Origin: Lithodes maja
Lineage: Eukaryota > Arthropoda > Malacostraca > Decapoda > Lithodidae
Direction: 5' to 3'
DNA: 64,000 nucleotides
Assembly (NCBI GenBank): GCA_037953745.1
Contig: JBAKBP010003239.1
Span: 62,001-126,000, forward strand
Positions 10,934-22,079 of this stretch are shown here, piece by piece. The notes under the pieces were generated by a model. It worked only from the letters and a program-made list of their open reading frames with translations. It had not been told where the DNA came from and ran no database searches. Made by a program: the position numbers and the translations under genes. Within the stretch, counting starts at the first letter, position 1, and each line of letters opens with the position of its first letter.

Positions 10934-11660
10934 GCCCTCATATGTGGCCAATTGCCGTGTCCGGGGGTATTTCTGAAAAATGGCTATCTTAATAAATCGA
11001 TATCTACTGATTGAGACCACCTAGAGCAATCAACTAAATTATATAGTGTAGAACCAACCTTCGTCTGTAGACTGGCGTTGAGTTGACATCGCTACGACAA
11101 GTGGTTGCCGAGATATGATGATGGGAATGGAGGTATTTTTCCGCGTATTTTTGTCTGCGTCCGAACGCTTCGCCGCGACCCTGGCTAGCACGCACTAAGT
11201 CACTCGTCGCTTCGGTGGTTTTGGTACCGGTAGACGATATTATGTTTCTATCGAGATAATGTCATTGTTATTGTGTCATTTATTACTTTTACAACCATTA
11301 TTGAGTTATGTGAAACTTTGTACAGTATAACATATTTTTGGCACTTTCACTGTTATTGGATATTATTGTGTCACTTTCAATCTTATTATTCTTCTTGTTA
11401 TGAATTATTGTTACTCTCACTGTTATTATTGAGTTATTATTACTTGTTATACATTTGTGTTTCACTTGCTAGGCTAGGCTAGGCAAGCGTACGGTAGCGT
11501 AATTTACACGTGTAATTATTTCAATAAAAGTTATTTATTATTACATATTTTTGTGTCTCTTTCACTTGCCCATATTGTTATATTGTTACTGGAAGGAGAA
11601 GGCGTGCCGACAGCCGACGCCGGGGTCGCCCGCATCTTCACTAACCACTTCTTCATCGTC
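10934..11660 (-). mobile_element. Degenerate piggyBac-type element, 3' non-coding side
   Basis: The order of blocks matches the 3' non-coding end of the intact piggyBac at 58506-62722. A GTGTCCGGGGG near 10960 is followed by AACCTTCGTCTGTAGA..GCGTTGAGT, then a GCGTCCGAACGCTTCGCC-like segment and GTCACTTTCACTT-type motifs. At about 11590-11664 the minus strand reads NFDDEEVVSEDAGD, the acidic N-terminal part of the transposase. The whole catalytic core is therefore deleted. The element is split by the LINE at 11666-16531 and resumes at 16532. The left terminus is lost in the N gap. Confidence 0.7.
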
Positions 11661-11665
11661 AAAGT

Positions 11666-11707
11666 TTTGCGCAGTGGCATTATCGTAACCAATGAGGTTA
11701 TACTGAG
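11666..11707 (+). ncRNA. U4 snRNA 5'-end fragment at the LINE 5' junction
   Basis: The sequence TTTGCGCAGTGGCATTATCG, then TAACCAATGAGG, matches the 5' part of metazoan U4 snRNA. By my recollection of U4, about 36 of 42 positions agree, and the first 34 bases have only two differences. It starts directly after AAAGT, the probable 5-bp target duplication of the LINE insertion (also at 16532-16536). It lacks roughly the first three bases and everything after the 5' stem-loop region. It is not a functional snRNA gene. It is most simply a product of reverse-transcriptase template switching, or a captured 5' UTR piece. Confidence 0.85.
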
Positions 11708-12070
11708 TTGTGTGGATATATAGTCACTGACAAAGAAGCTCGAAACATTAAATTGGTTAAAGTTAGTAGACATTCACCATCCTTCCTCGCACCTCGGTTT
11801 GGGCTACCTCCAAAGGGTAGCCAAGTCGCACCCCACCTGCTCGTGGTATCCTCGCAGACACCCAGTATTCATTTCTTTTTCCATACCTTAATTTTTCTTC
11901 TTCTTGGGTGACACAAACGGGGGCGGCGCTACCTGGGTTTTACCCAGGTAGTTATTTTATTTTATCAGCTTTTTTAAGTGATTGGTTTAATTTATTTTTA
12001 GCCAAGGGAGTTTGGTTGTTTTTAATTTAGATTAGTGTATTTTTAATTGTAGGCTATATAGGTATAAACA

Positions 12071-13441
12071 ATGGCCAGCCAAGGCAAACGGAGGCAGAGT
12101 TTATTGGGAGATGAAGAGAGCTATGAATTTGAGGGATTTCTGGCAGAGGGTAATGAAGTGGAGGATCAATTGACTGTAGTGAAGAGACAGATGATGGGTC
12201 TGTTGAGATGGAAGGGAGTTATGGAGAATTGGAGGAGAGATATAGGTGTGAAGGTGGAGTCACTGACAGAAATATGTGGAGCCAGTTCAGTAGCAACTGC
12301 AGATGGGCCATTAATTGCTAACTTAGATGCTGTAATAAGGAAAGTAGATGAGCTGGAGGCAGAGAACATGGCACTCAAGGAGCAGCTAAAGGAGTATGAG
12401 GGCCATTTAAGTGAGAGAGTAAAGGGAGTAATAAGTGAGGAGAAAGATGAGTGGACAAGGGTGGGGAATGCTAAGGTGGATGCATTGGAAGAAATCATGA
12501 AGGAGCAGGTGGAAGAGAGAGAAAAAGAGAAAAGAGAGTTTGAGAAGAATGTAGTGCAGGTTTTGAAGAGCAAGGAAAAGGTAGTGAGGGAAACAGTGGA
12601 GACCATAAAGGAGCCGACCAAACGCACCACTGAGGTGGTAGATGGTGGAAAGGAAAAAACTGTCTGGGACCATCAGGTCCTGGTAGTGAAGCCAAAAGAC
12701 CGATCCTCCGAGCCAGTAAGCCCACCAGATACAAAGGCAATCGAGACTGCTCTGGCTTTGGTTCCGGTTAACAAGTTAACTAGAACTGATTCGGGTGTAC
12801 TGGTGGTACGACTTCCATCCAAGAAAGCCAAAGAAGATGCAGAAAGGGCCATCAATCAGTATTTGGGGGTGGACAGTGCCTTCAGTGTCTCCGAACCAAA
12901 GAAGATGATGCCAAAAATGACTCTGGTGGGCATTGCTAATGACGCTGAGGATAATGAGATCATTCCCAGCATCCTCAACAAGAACCCAAGAATAAAGTCC
13001 CTGGTCGACGATGGCTTGGCTATGAATTTGCTATTCACTAAGCAAAAGAGTGATGCACACACTAAGATTGCGGTAGTAAAAATGTCACCTGAAATACGCT
13101 CTTCCATTGTGGATGATGGCAATTCTGTGTATGTTGGACTTGTGAGATGTCGTGCGTACGATCGCTTCTGGGTAACACAATGTTACCATTGCCAGGGCTT
13201 TGGTCATACCAGTGACAGGTGTTATCGGAAAAATGAGGATCCAAAATGCAACTTCTGTGCTGGTACTCATAACTCAAAAGACTGCACCAACAAGACTTCC
13301 CCCAAATGTATAAATTGTATGAGCTCAACATCAGTTACGGAGCCGCCAAATCATTTCGCCTCAAGTAGAAATTGTCCTTTAATGACAGCTCAGAGAAATA
13401 AAGTTATTGAGAACACCAATTTTGTAGGTTCAAAAAACTGA
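12071..13441 (+). CDS. LINE ORF1 protein, coiled coil plus CCHC knuckles
   Basis: A 456-aa nucleic-acid-binding ORF1 protein that would coat the LINE RNA. Residues ~15-75 include YEFEGF and LLRWKGVMENWRRD. Residues ~90-190 are a highly charged coiled coil (VDELEAENMALKEQLKEYEG, EEREKEKREFEKNVVQVL). The middle region (~240-370) resembles the RRM-like part of gag-like ORF1 proteins. Zinc knuckles follow: CYHCQGFGHTSDRC, CNFCAGTHNSKDC and a third CINC...H...C. The N-terminal ~180 residues are closely related to those of the CR1-like ORF1 at 39218-40330, although the C-terminal halves and the RTs are not. The frame is intact and ends SKN-TGA. The last sense codons form a slippery heptamer leading to ORF2. 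Confidence 0.93.
   Translation: MASQGKRRQSLLGDEESYEFEGFLAEGNEVEDQLTVVKRQMMGLLRWKGVMENWRRDIGVKVESLTEICGASSVATADGPLIANLDAVIRKVDELEAENMALKEQLKEYEGHLSERVKGVISEEKDEWTRVGNAKVDALEEIMKEQVEEREKEKREFEKNVVQVLKSKEKVVRETVETIKEPTKRTTEVVDGGKEKTVWDHQVLVVKPKDRSSEPVSPPDTKAIETALALVPVNKLTRTDSGVLVVRLPSKKAKEDAERAINQYLGVDSAFSVSEPKKMMPKMTLVGIANDAEDNEIIPSILNKNPRIKSLVDDGLAMNLLFTKQKSDAHTKIAVVKMSPEIRSSIVDDGNSVYVGLVRCRAYDRFWVTQCYHCQGFGHTSDRCYRKNEDPKCNFCAGTHNSKDCTNKTSPKCINCMSSTSVTEPPNHFASSRNCPLMTAQRNKVIENTNFVGSKN
13432..13438 (+). promoter_or_regulatory. Putative -1 ribosomal frameshift site (A AAA AAC)
   Basis: In the ORF1 frame the codons are tcA AAA AAC TGA. The heptamer A_AAA_AAC is a canonical -1 slippery sequence and lies immediately before the ORF1 stop. 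A -1 slip continues as CTG AAA AAT GCA, which is exactly the ORF2 frame. That frame stays open into the endonuclease and has no ATG before residue ~22 of the domain. No downstream pseudoknot was established. Confidence 0.65.
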
Positions 13442-16364
13442 AAAATGCACATGGGAGCCGGTTGAAACTGGGTCTGTTGAATGTTCGTTCCTTGCGTAAC
13501 AAAATGGATCATATTTGCGAGATCTTGGATGAACGTAACCTTGATGTATTATGTCTCACTGAGACCTGGTTGTTCGAGTCAGATCTGAATATTATCCAGG
13601 CGGCATTGCCTAAAACCCATTCCATAATAAATGTTCCTAGGCCTAGGGGAGATCATCCGGGTGGTGGAGTGGCAGTTGTCTACTCCACATCTCTGGTGAA
13701 TATCTTGCAAATAAGCCATAACCCAGCCCCTTTTTATTATGAACTGTTGGAAGTGGAAATAAAACTCCATCAACAAATTCTAAGAATGGCAGTTGTCTAT
13801 AGGCCTGGCCATCGTGGCACAGATAGGGGTTTTATGGAAGAGTTTGGGCAGTTTCTTGAGGAATTTTCTGCTAAAACCGGAAGACTTTTGATATGTGGAG
13901 ATTTTAATTACTGGGTTGACAGCCCTCATCTGAAGCCATTCTCTCCTGAGTTCCTTGAGTTGACTGATCAGAACAATTTTGTAAATCATGTGTCCCACCC
14001 AACTCATATCTTAGGACACACCCTTGACTTGGTTTTCTCTCCTGTGGGTTGTGGTGGTGTTCTGGATGTTGATGTTGAGAATGCTGACCCTAATACCTCT
14101 GATCATGCTTTGATTACTTTCAGCTTTGATTTCCCTAAGCCACTCACACATGAAAAAGTAATCAGATTTAGAAATTATAAAAATGCAGACCTAAATTTGG
14201 CTAGCAGTGAAGTAAAACAGTACTTGGGAAGTATTGATACTTCCAACCTTACTTCAGATGAGCTGGTGGAGGTACATGGAAATGCACTTAAATTAGTGTT
14301 CGATCATCACTGTCCAGAAGTAGAGAAGAAGATCATAGTACGAGATGATTCGCCCTGGTATAGCACTCGAGTTAAATTTCTTAGAAGAGCGCGTAGAAGA
14401 GCTGAACGTGAATGGCGGAAAAATAAAACAGACTCTACATGGTTGCAATATCTGTCAGCCAGAAGAGCTGTGGTCCACAAAATCAAAGATGAAAAGAAGT
14501 GTATTATCAGGGAAAAGTTGACTCGTGTGGTAACGACCAGAGGAGGTTGGCTTCAATTGTAAACAGTTTACTTGGAAAAACAAGAGTCAGCTTAAGACGT
14601 TCTGTACCTGATGCCGAGTTGGCTGCCAACTTTGTGGCATTTTTTGCTGGCAAGATAACTCGCATAAGACAGGAACTGGATGATGCTTCTGTTGGTGAAG
14701 AACTTTCAGTTGTACTCCAACCCCGACACATTCCTAATAATGTCCTCTCATCCTTTCACTCAGTAGAGGTGGACATGATCTCGTCCTACATAAGAAACCT
14801 CAATAAAACATTTTGCCCGTTGGATCCCATAAATGTTTCCAAGCTACCAAGAGTCTATGATCACACAGTTGAGTTTATTTCCAAAATAATTAATAAGTGC
14901 TTCTCTGAAGGTAGCTTCCCACATTCTGAAAAGCATGCACTACTCCGACCTACTCTAAAGAAACCTGGACTTGATGTTGAGAACATGTTGAACTATCGTC
15001 CTGTCTCCAACCTGTCCTTCATATCAAAGATATTAGAGCGTGCAATACTTGACCAATTACAACCACTACTTCAGCAGAATGAAACTATCCCAATTTTTCA
15101 GTCTGCTTACCGACAGCATCATTCAACTGAAACAGCATTGATTAGAGTACATAATGATCTAGTTGAGAACATTTGCAATGGTGTGGCCTCACTGTTGGTC
15201 TTGCTTGATCTCTCTGCGGCTTTTGACACAGTGGATCACGAGTTGTTATTGAGTGATCTTTATGATTGTGGTGTGCGTGACTCCGCTCTCTTGCTTCTTG
15301 GGTCGTACTTGTCGGGTAGATCCCAGAGTGTGATGGTAAATCAAGTGGTCTCGGACTCGACACCCCTGCAGTATGGTGTTCCGCAGGGATCAGTTTTAGG
15401 TCCTATCCTATTTATAATTTATATTAGCAGTTTGTCTCTTCTGCTTCGTGCACATAATGTCACCTTTCACTTTTATGCAGATGACACCCAGATTTATGTG
15501 AGAATCACAAATATAGTTGATATACGGAGTAAGATGGAATTGTTGATGTCTGATATCAAGAAGTGGATGAGAGCGAGAAAACTTAAACTAAATGATGGTA
15601 AAACTGATATTCTCATCATCCGAGGAAATAGAAGAGCTGATGATATAGTAGGTGCCCTCTCCATCAATGTGGGTGGATCTCAGCTGCGACCGGCCAACTC
15701 TGTTCGAAATCTGGGTGTATATGTGAACTCCCGATTAGATTTCAAAGAGCATGTAAACCAGATAGTTAAAAGTTGTTACTTGCACATCAGAAATCTCTAT
15801 TTGGTGAAGCCGTTTATAACCAGACGTTGCCTCCTGATGTTGGTTCACTCATTGGTCTTCTCTCGTGTTGATTATTGCAATGCCCTGTTGGTGGGTCTTC
15901 CAAATTATATTTTGAAGAAAGTTCAGTCTGTTCTTAACAGGGCCGCAAGACTAATTTTTGGTGTTCCACCTAGAACTCCTACTACATCTCTTCACATAGA
16001 ACTGCACTGGCTGCCAGTAAGAGCAAGAATAGAATTTAAGTTGTGTTTGGTGACCTTTAAGGTTCTCAAATTTGGTGAGCCTAGGTACCTTGCGGAGCTG
16101 CTCAGGCGCCCACCGGCACACCATGGTGTAGTTGTGCGTCATGACAATGACCCTTTTCGTCTTGATGAACCATGGGCTTTCCAGCAGTCTTCTTTCTTTG
16201 AGAGGTCTTTCTCCTACATGGCTCCGAGGTTGTATAACAGGTTGCCGCTGTCCATGAGACAACTGAGTTCTGTTGAATGCTTCAAGAGACAACTTAAGAC
16301 TTTTCTCTTTGAGAGAAGCTATGATCTAGGGAGAGGTGTCATGGCAGATGGCTATAGAGTTTAG
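13438..16364 (+). CDS. LINE ORF2: AP endonuclease and reverse transcriptase (one frameshift)
   Basis: The first ~230 residues form an APE-type endonuclease: LLNVRSLRNK, CLTETWL with catalytic Glu, LLICGDFNYW, and TSDHALITF with the Ser-Asp-His end. The RT follows, with NYRPVSNLSF, motif A LDLSAAFDTVDH, motif B YGVPQGSVLGPILF and motif C FYADDTQIY. The L2-type C-terminus includes SRVDYCNALLVGLPNYIL and LHWLPVRARIEFKL. The frame of the endonuclease part ends at 14562, and the RT frame is open from 14499. A single-base shift near 14530 therefore separates them. Everything else is intact, so this is a recent, slightly damaged copy. The start is not an ATG; expression by frameshifting from ORF1 is inferred. 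Confidence 0.92.
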
Positions 16365-16531
16365 GCTATTTTGCCACTGCTAGTGATTGTTAAATGTGTG
16401 TTGTATATAAGCCTTCTTTTGATGCATTGATATTTTTTTTCTTTTTTCTTTCTCTTTTCGAGCGCTAGTGAATTCTTCGGAAAAATTGGCGCTTATGAGA
16501 AATAAGTAACATGCTTATTATTATTATTATT

Positions 16532-16985
16532 AAAGTCACTCCCAAGTTCACTCAGTTCACTATTATATTCACGAGCACCGCATTCACCATCGTCATTATC
16601 CTCGTCATGATCGTCCTCATCGGTACTAATAAAGCCCAGAAACTCTAATCCATCCGCCACTTCACCCTCATCTTCACTAACCACTTGTTCTTCATCAAAG
16701 TCACTCCCAAGTTCACTCAGTTCACTATATTCACTCAGTTCAATATATTTGCTTAGCTCTTCCAGAGTGTGTGCAACACCACCGGGACTAAGCACTGTTT
16801 TCTTGGTCGTTTTAGCCTTGCTTTTGTTAGGCGTACGGGACGCCGTGGCGGGCGTCGATTCGGACACCGATTTTTTTTTTATTACCTCCATCCATCTTGG
16901 ATGCGCGATAAGAACTGATGCTGCCTGTTAGTTTGTGCTTGGTGGCGCTGCAGTAGCCCACGCACAAACAAAAATCCGCCCGCAC
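16532..16985 (-). pseudogene. Degenerate piggyBac-type element, transposase N-terminus
   Basis: Minus-strand frame 16891-16537 starts MEVIKKKSVSESTP and contains LSPGGVAHTLEEL, then repeated acidic blocks SELSELGSDF and VVSEDEGEV, and EFLGFI. The SPGG...L, acidic-Ser and FLGF elements occur in the same order at the N-termini of the intact piggyBac transposases nearby. The frame runs into the (TTA)n tail of the LINE. The continuation NFDDEEVVSED lies at 11625-11664. No DDD core exists, so this is a deletion derivative. The right terminus around 16900-16990 is not clearly defined. Confidence 0.7.
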
Positions 16986-17026
16986 GATTTAAACCCTTTG
17001 ATTTTGCCTCATATGAGGCCTCCCAG

Positions 17027-17430
17027 ATTCTATCTATCTATTGCCGGACGCCTTATTCCCCTTACGAGGGTGGCCATACACAGAATGCCCCCAAGCGGAC
17101 CTATTCCCTGTGAGAGGGACAACCCGAGCCAGTTTAGTGAAGGACTTACAGGATTGACCACTCAATTTAGGATCCGTCCGACTCCGAGGCCCTCTGTGTA
17201 TCTTGTTAGCACTATTTTTCTACAGTGGTGTTCGGCTAATCCATCCACTAACCTGCCTTACCCTTAGGTAAGCAGTACGGATTTGTATCAGGTTTACTCC
17301 CCTAGACAGGTTGCCTACCAAGGTTGACGAGTCCCATCCACCCGGATTTGTATAAGGTTGTCTCCCCTAGATGAGTTGCCGACCAAGGCTAACGAGTCCC
17401 ATCCACCATTCCATGGGTTAAATAATGAGA
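17027..17430 (-). mobile_element. RTE-like LINE 3' end with (ATAG)n tail
   Basis: The (CTAT)n tract at 17029-17040 is the 3' tail of a minus-strand copy. It is followed by TTGCCGGACGCC...GGTGGCCA, which matches the 3' ends at 28890 and 29400. Two degenerate ~75-bp direct repeats lie at about 17275-17340 and 17341-17405 (GGATTTGTAT, CTCCCCTAGA, ACGAGTCCCATCCACC). No coding sequence is preserved. Confidence 0.65.
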
Positions 17431-17756
17431 TTATTAAATATTAATGAATCAAAGATCGAAGGTACAGCAACAAGATACACTGGGCAACTAGTGGCAGGTC
17501 GGTGAACTACTCATTCGAGAGCCGGGCCGACACGCGGCCCAACACTCGTGTAAACAAACCGTGTACGAAGAAACCGCGGCGGACGAGTCTCAATTTGCCG
17601 AAGGTTTGTAATACAGTACTTCAATTTATCTTTTTCAAGTCAAATTTACATTTCCGCGCATCATCAAACCATACTAAGTCTACTACTGTATTAATAATAT
17701 TAACCTACTACTACTAACAGAAAAGCGTCAAAATAGGGGTAGTAGAACTGTAGATT
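17431..17756. repeat. Dispersed repeat; uninterrupted paralogue of 46689-48010
   Basis: The reverse complement of 17590-17756 aligns with the two flanks of the Jockey-like LINE at 46736-47920. Shared blocks are ATAAATCTACAGTT, CTACCCCTATTTT, GTAGTAGACTTAGTATGGTT and GATGCGCGGAAATGTA. This copy therefore shows the site before LINE insertion. No coding sequence. Confidence 0.75.
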
Positions 17757-18662
17757 TATCTCACATTGCCATCCTGCATTCATGTTTATGTAGTGGGACC
17801 TGCAGAGGGGCACTCTCGGGCGGCATAACGTGCGGGGGTTGTGCAGGGTTATAAGTAGGCTATATATTGGAAACATCTTACAGCTTCATAGCCTCTGCTA
17901 TAGCCTATTCTACTTTGTTATTTACACTCGCATGTCCAATGTGAATGTAGGCTTATTGTAGAGAAAAGAATGTGAATCTGAATGTAGAGAAACTAATGTG
18001 AATCTGAATGTAGAGAAATGAATGTGAATGTAGGCTATAGAGAAACCAATGTAGGCCTACAAGTCTTACCACCACATTCAGATTCATATTCACATTCGCA
18101 ATAATCACTCGCATGTCCAATGTGAATGTAGACTTATATTGTAGAGAAACTATAATGTGAATGTGGCAAAACTAATGTGAATGTGGCCAAACGAACGTGA
18201 ATCTGAATGTAGAGAAACGAATGTGAATGTAGAGAAACCAATGTACAGTACAGTACAATTCTTACCACCACATTTATACTCGCATTCAGATTCACATTTG
18301 CGATAATCTTAATTACCACCACATTCACATTCATATTTACACTTGCATGTCCCAGCTCGGATTTTGTAGCCTACTGTTTTAATTTTTTTTTTTTTTTTTA
18401 TTTAATTTTTATGTTCCAGCTCGGATTTTGTAGCCTACTGTTTTCATAACAGTATTTTATTTTTTTTACTTTTATATTCGGTTTTATACAATAACATTCA
18501 CATTCAGTTTGCTATCTATCTATCTATATGCTCAGGCCCAATCCCCATTTTGGGGGTAGCCGACTCAAGACAGAGCAAGAACAGGGAAAACACAAAAACA
18601 ACATAAAACAAAAAATAAACACAGATAAAAAACACAAACTCACACACATTCAGTTTGCTACT
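17757..18662 (+). repeat. ~0.8-kb tandem unit, copy 1
   Basis: Begins at ATCTCACATTGCCATCC..TTCATGTTTATG, then GTGGGACCTGCAGAGGGGCA. It runs through stretches built from GAATGTGAATGTAGAGAAAC-type words and ends ...ATTCAGTTTGCTACT. The same unit recurs at 26014-26811 and from 26812. It carries one retroposed insertion (18514-18645). Confidence 0.85.
18514..18645 (-). mobile_element. 132-bp retroposed LINE 3' end with long TSD
   Basis: The insert begins with (ATCT)n and TATGCTCAGGCCCAATCCCC, identical to the insert at 56566. It is flanked by the 14-bp duplication ACATTCAGTTTGCT (18500-18513 and 18646-18659). It is a minus-strand, heavily 5'-truncated RTE-like copy with an (AGAT)n tail. Confidence 0.92.
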
Positions 18663-19481
18663 TGAAATAATGGAAAAGCAAGCACCACCACCAAGCAATT
18701 TTGTTCCTATGACCACCAAACCTCAAGGCCACAAGGTAACAACTCCTAGCCCAACAAAAGGCGCCCAAGATACTACCATTGGGATAACATGTCCCCCAAC
18801 ACCAGGAAAGAACTTATCCATCACCATAACTGAAATAACAGGGAAACAGTTAACCAAGCATTCACCACCACCAAACAGTTTTCCCTCTCATCCTACCACA
18901 CCTCCTCACCACAGTGGAAGAATGAGAAACAGCGACCGAGTAGAAGAAAGAGCCGGGAACGAAAGGACATGGCTGAGCTTCTCACCACACCGCCAGGAGA
19001 CGCAGAGTTTCCTAGCACACCGCCAGGAGGCGCACCGTGGGAAAAACAGTTCAAGGTCACCCACCAGGATCAACAATGATATATCCCACAAACCCAGAAC
19101 ACGAGTTGCCACCATCAATATGACACTTCCTCTAACACCAGGAGGGTGTTCCCGGAGTCCAGGGAAACAAGAACAATGAACGAAAAAGACGGAGTTCTCC
19201 CACCAACCCTCAACTCAACAAGGACACAACCCCCAACCCAGCTAAACGTGCTCGAACCATTACCGTCAAGATGGGCTGTCCTCCAACACCAGGAAAGGAC
19301 ATAGTCATCAACAGGGACAATTCCAAAGCACCGAGAAAGGAGAGAAGTGGGAAAGACAGGGAACGCCAAGAATGGCGCCATCAAAACCGTACCTACCCTC
19401 GCCCTTGTTCCCCACCCCGCCTCCGAGACAAAGGAAGCCGAGAAGTAGGGTCCAGGCAGCCTACCCCAACTCGAAGCCACA

Positions 19482-21424
19482 GGGAAATAACCACCACAAG
19501 ATACCCTACTGCCAGGTGCCTTTCTGTCACCTAACTACTCCATCGACCTGGCAATGAGAAAAGGGGAATATATACTACCGACGATTTTCATATCAGTACT
19601 GTACTCAATTTGGAAAGCTGTTCTTGTGATCAATAGACGGGAGGCAGTATACTAGATTGAGGGCTCAGTATGAAGAATTGTTCTTGCTATCGATGGATGG
19701 AAAAACAATTAAAATACTGTAGTTACCCTGTTTCAATTGTTTTGAGTAGGTATCAACAAGGCTGGTTATTAGACTCTTCAATAGAAGCTAACTAATATCC
19801 TTCCCTACCTCACCCGGCGCTATTGTGGATAAAGTACCTACCAAAAGGGATAGTAGCTTTATCCGAAGCCACAGGGAAATAACCACCACAAGATACCCTA
19901 CTGCCAGGTGCCTTTCTGTCACCTAACCACTGCACCGACCTGGCAATGAGAAAAGGGGAATATATACTACCGACGATTTTCATATCAGTACAGTGGAGCC
20001 CCCATTTTCGCTACGCCGGTCTTCGTTGATTCAATTCTCGCACCACACACCAAATATTTCCAATTTCAATTCTCGCACCAAAAGCCTCAATTCTCGTATC
20101 AAAATCCCAGCCGAAACCCGAAAAAATAGCAAAAATAACGAAAAACTCAACATAAAACTAGAAACAAACAAAAACAATAATTTTGTTTTAACATAACAAA
20201 GGAATCTGCCAGGCGCTTGCCGTTTAGAGACTAAATCCGAGTGAATCCGAGATCCGATCGTCAAATGTACAAGATGCCGCCATCTTTGTATGACGTCATC
20301 ACTAAGCAGACGCTTGCAGTTTAGCTAGTACTGTATCTGTGTTGACAAAACAACCGTTTGCAAGCCTTTTTGTGCCTGAACCCCTTATCTCTCGCGTTTA
20401 TTATAACCTCTAGTACATCTAGTGATAGGGATGGTTGGCCTGGTGGTAGCAATGAAGGAATTTCATGCTCAAAACACAGAGCAAAGACCAGTCCATGTCG
20501 GACGAAAGCGATTGAAATGCCTAGCCTAGACGATGTTAGCCTAGGCTAGGCTAAATATGACAATGATTTATAATAAAATCTGTGTGGTAAGTAATCTTCT
20601 CATAATACGTATTTATACGTCTTTTCCTCATAATATGTATTTATTGGATGTATTTGGGGCGAAATGGGTACTTGAGGGGTGGCTGGACGAATTTAGAACC
20701 TAGGCCTAGGCTAGGCCTAAAAAAAAATCGCATGATAGAAACAATGCCCCAATCTACAGTATTTATGGTTAGGACTGTCATTTAGCCATGTCTATATTAT
20801 TATTTACAATGCATAAGATTTAGGCCTAGGCTACTTGATGTAGCCTAGACAAAAAACATGTTTTCATAGCCTAACACTGGGAAAAAGTGCGGTAATTGTT
20901 TAGATATTGGGCCTTTTTTTTCTAGTTATTAAAAACTTATTCTATGGTGTATTATATGATACAGTATAATGCATAAAATTTAATTTGTGTACAATAAAAC
21001 ATGTTTTCATAGGCAAAAAATAGAAAAAGACGCAAATTTTGGCATGAGCACGGAACCGATTGAATTTTCCCCATAAGAACAGTGCCTCGATCTTGGCTGT
21101 TTCAATCCTAGCTCTATTTCTGCGGAACCGATTAGCAGCTAGGATGGGGGCTCCACTGTACTCAATTTGGAAAGCTGTTCTTGTGATCAATAGACTGGAG
21201 GCAGTATACTAGATTGAGGGCTCAGTATGAAGAATTGTTCTTGCTATCAATGGACGGAAAAACAATTCAAATACTGTAGTTACCCTGTTTAAATTGTTTT
21301 GAGTAGGTATCAACAAGGCTGGTTATTAGACTCTTCAATAGAAGCTAACTAATATCCTTCCCTACCTCACCCGGCGCTATTGTGGATAAAGTACCTACCA
21401 AAAGGGATAGTAGCTTTATCCGGG
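19482..21424 (+). repeat. Tandem duplication (~380 bp) within solo LTR B
   Basis: Unit 1 is about 19482-19863. Unit 2 runs from 19864 to about 21424 once the 1168-bp MITE is removed. Both start GAAGCCACAGGGAAATAACC and contain CAATTTGGAAAGCTGTTCTT and GGCTGGTTATTAGACTCTTC. LTR A has a single unit. The MITE inserted only in unit 2, so the duplication came first. Confidence 0.88.
19991..21158. mobile_element. Pogo/Tigger-like MITE, 1168 bp, TA target
   Basis: The left end CAGTGGAGCCCCCATTTTCG and the right end (reverse complement CAGTGGAGCCCCCATCCTAG) give a ~15-bp perfect inverted repeat. TA flanks at 19989-19990 and 21159-21160. The empty site CAGTACTGTACTCAATTTGG exists in the neighbouring duplicate unit. 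Long frames are absent. Family inferred from CAGT.. ends and TA. Confidence 0.85.
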
Positions 21425-22079
21425 ATAGACCGAAATATACAATTAACTCATCAACCCTCAGTTCTGAAAGACTCTTATGAAAGCCAGAGCAGTTAAGAGA
21501 AGTTGCCTAAAAACAACTATCTTATGTTAGCTCGATAATGTGGACATATACAAAGGTATACTTGTACTGTACACTTTATTCAAGGCCCAAGACTGAAAGT
21601 TCTGCATCAAAGTTCTTTTAACCCTCCAACCCCGGCTAGGGAATATCGTGACTGTACTCTGTGTCCGGGGTTTTTTCCGGAATTTTGGTCCCTGTTGATT
21701 CACATGTTACTCCTGAAATACATTACACAAAGTTATAAAAAAAACAGAAAAATGTAGCACAAACCTTCATGTGTAGAATGCCGTTGAGTAGAGGTCTCTA
21801 GCCCAAGTGATTGCATAATGGTGAGCGCGGGAAGTGGAGTGATTTTTATGCGTGAAAATCATCCCGCGTTCGGATGCGTCGCCTTTGCCCAGGCCCCGGC
21901 TTGGCTAACCTACTGTTTTCTTAGCCACTCGTCGCGCAAAACCTTTTACCTCCCGGAGGCGATTTTATGTATTGATAGTGATGTTATTATAGTTATTTGG
22001 AGTCCAATTATATAAAATATGTGTATTAGGCTATCATTGTAACAAATATTTCACATTTTCACTCGATTCCGTAGTTTTT

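Larger units (their letters stand above)
11666..16531 (+). mobile_element. L2/CR1-superfamily LINE, nearly complete, 4.9 kb
   Basis: The order is U4-like start, ~360-bp 5' leader, ORF1 (12071-13441), ORF2 (frame from 13438 to 16364), ~150-bp 3' UTR and a (TTA)n tail at 16516-16531. Flanking AAAGT at 11661-11665 and 16532-16536 is the likely target duplication. The target was the acidic N-terminal coding region of a piggyBac derivative. The only clear coding defect is one frameshift near 14530 in ORF2. Confidence 0.88.

Noticed and set aside
10537..11020. Frames of 100-134 codons across the N gap
   Set aside because: They exist only because unknown bases contain no stops.
16493..16891. Asp/Glu-rich 132-codon minus-strand frame as a host acidic protein
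   Set aside because: It runs into a LINE tail at its 3' end and matches the order of motifs in nearby piggyBac N-termini.
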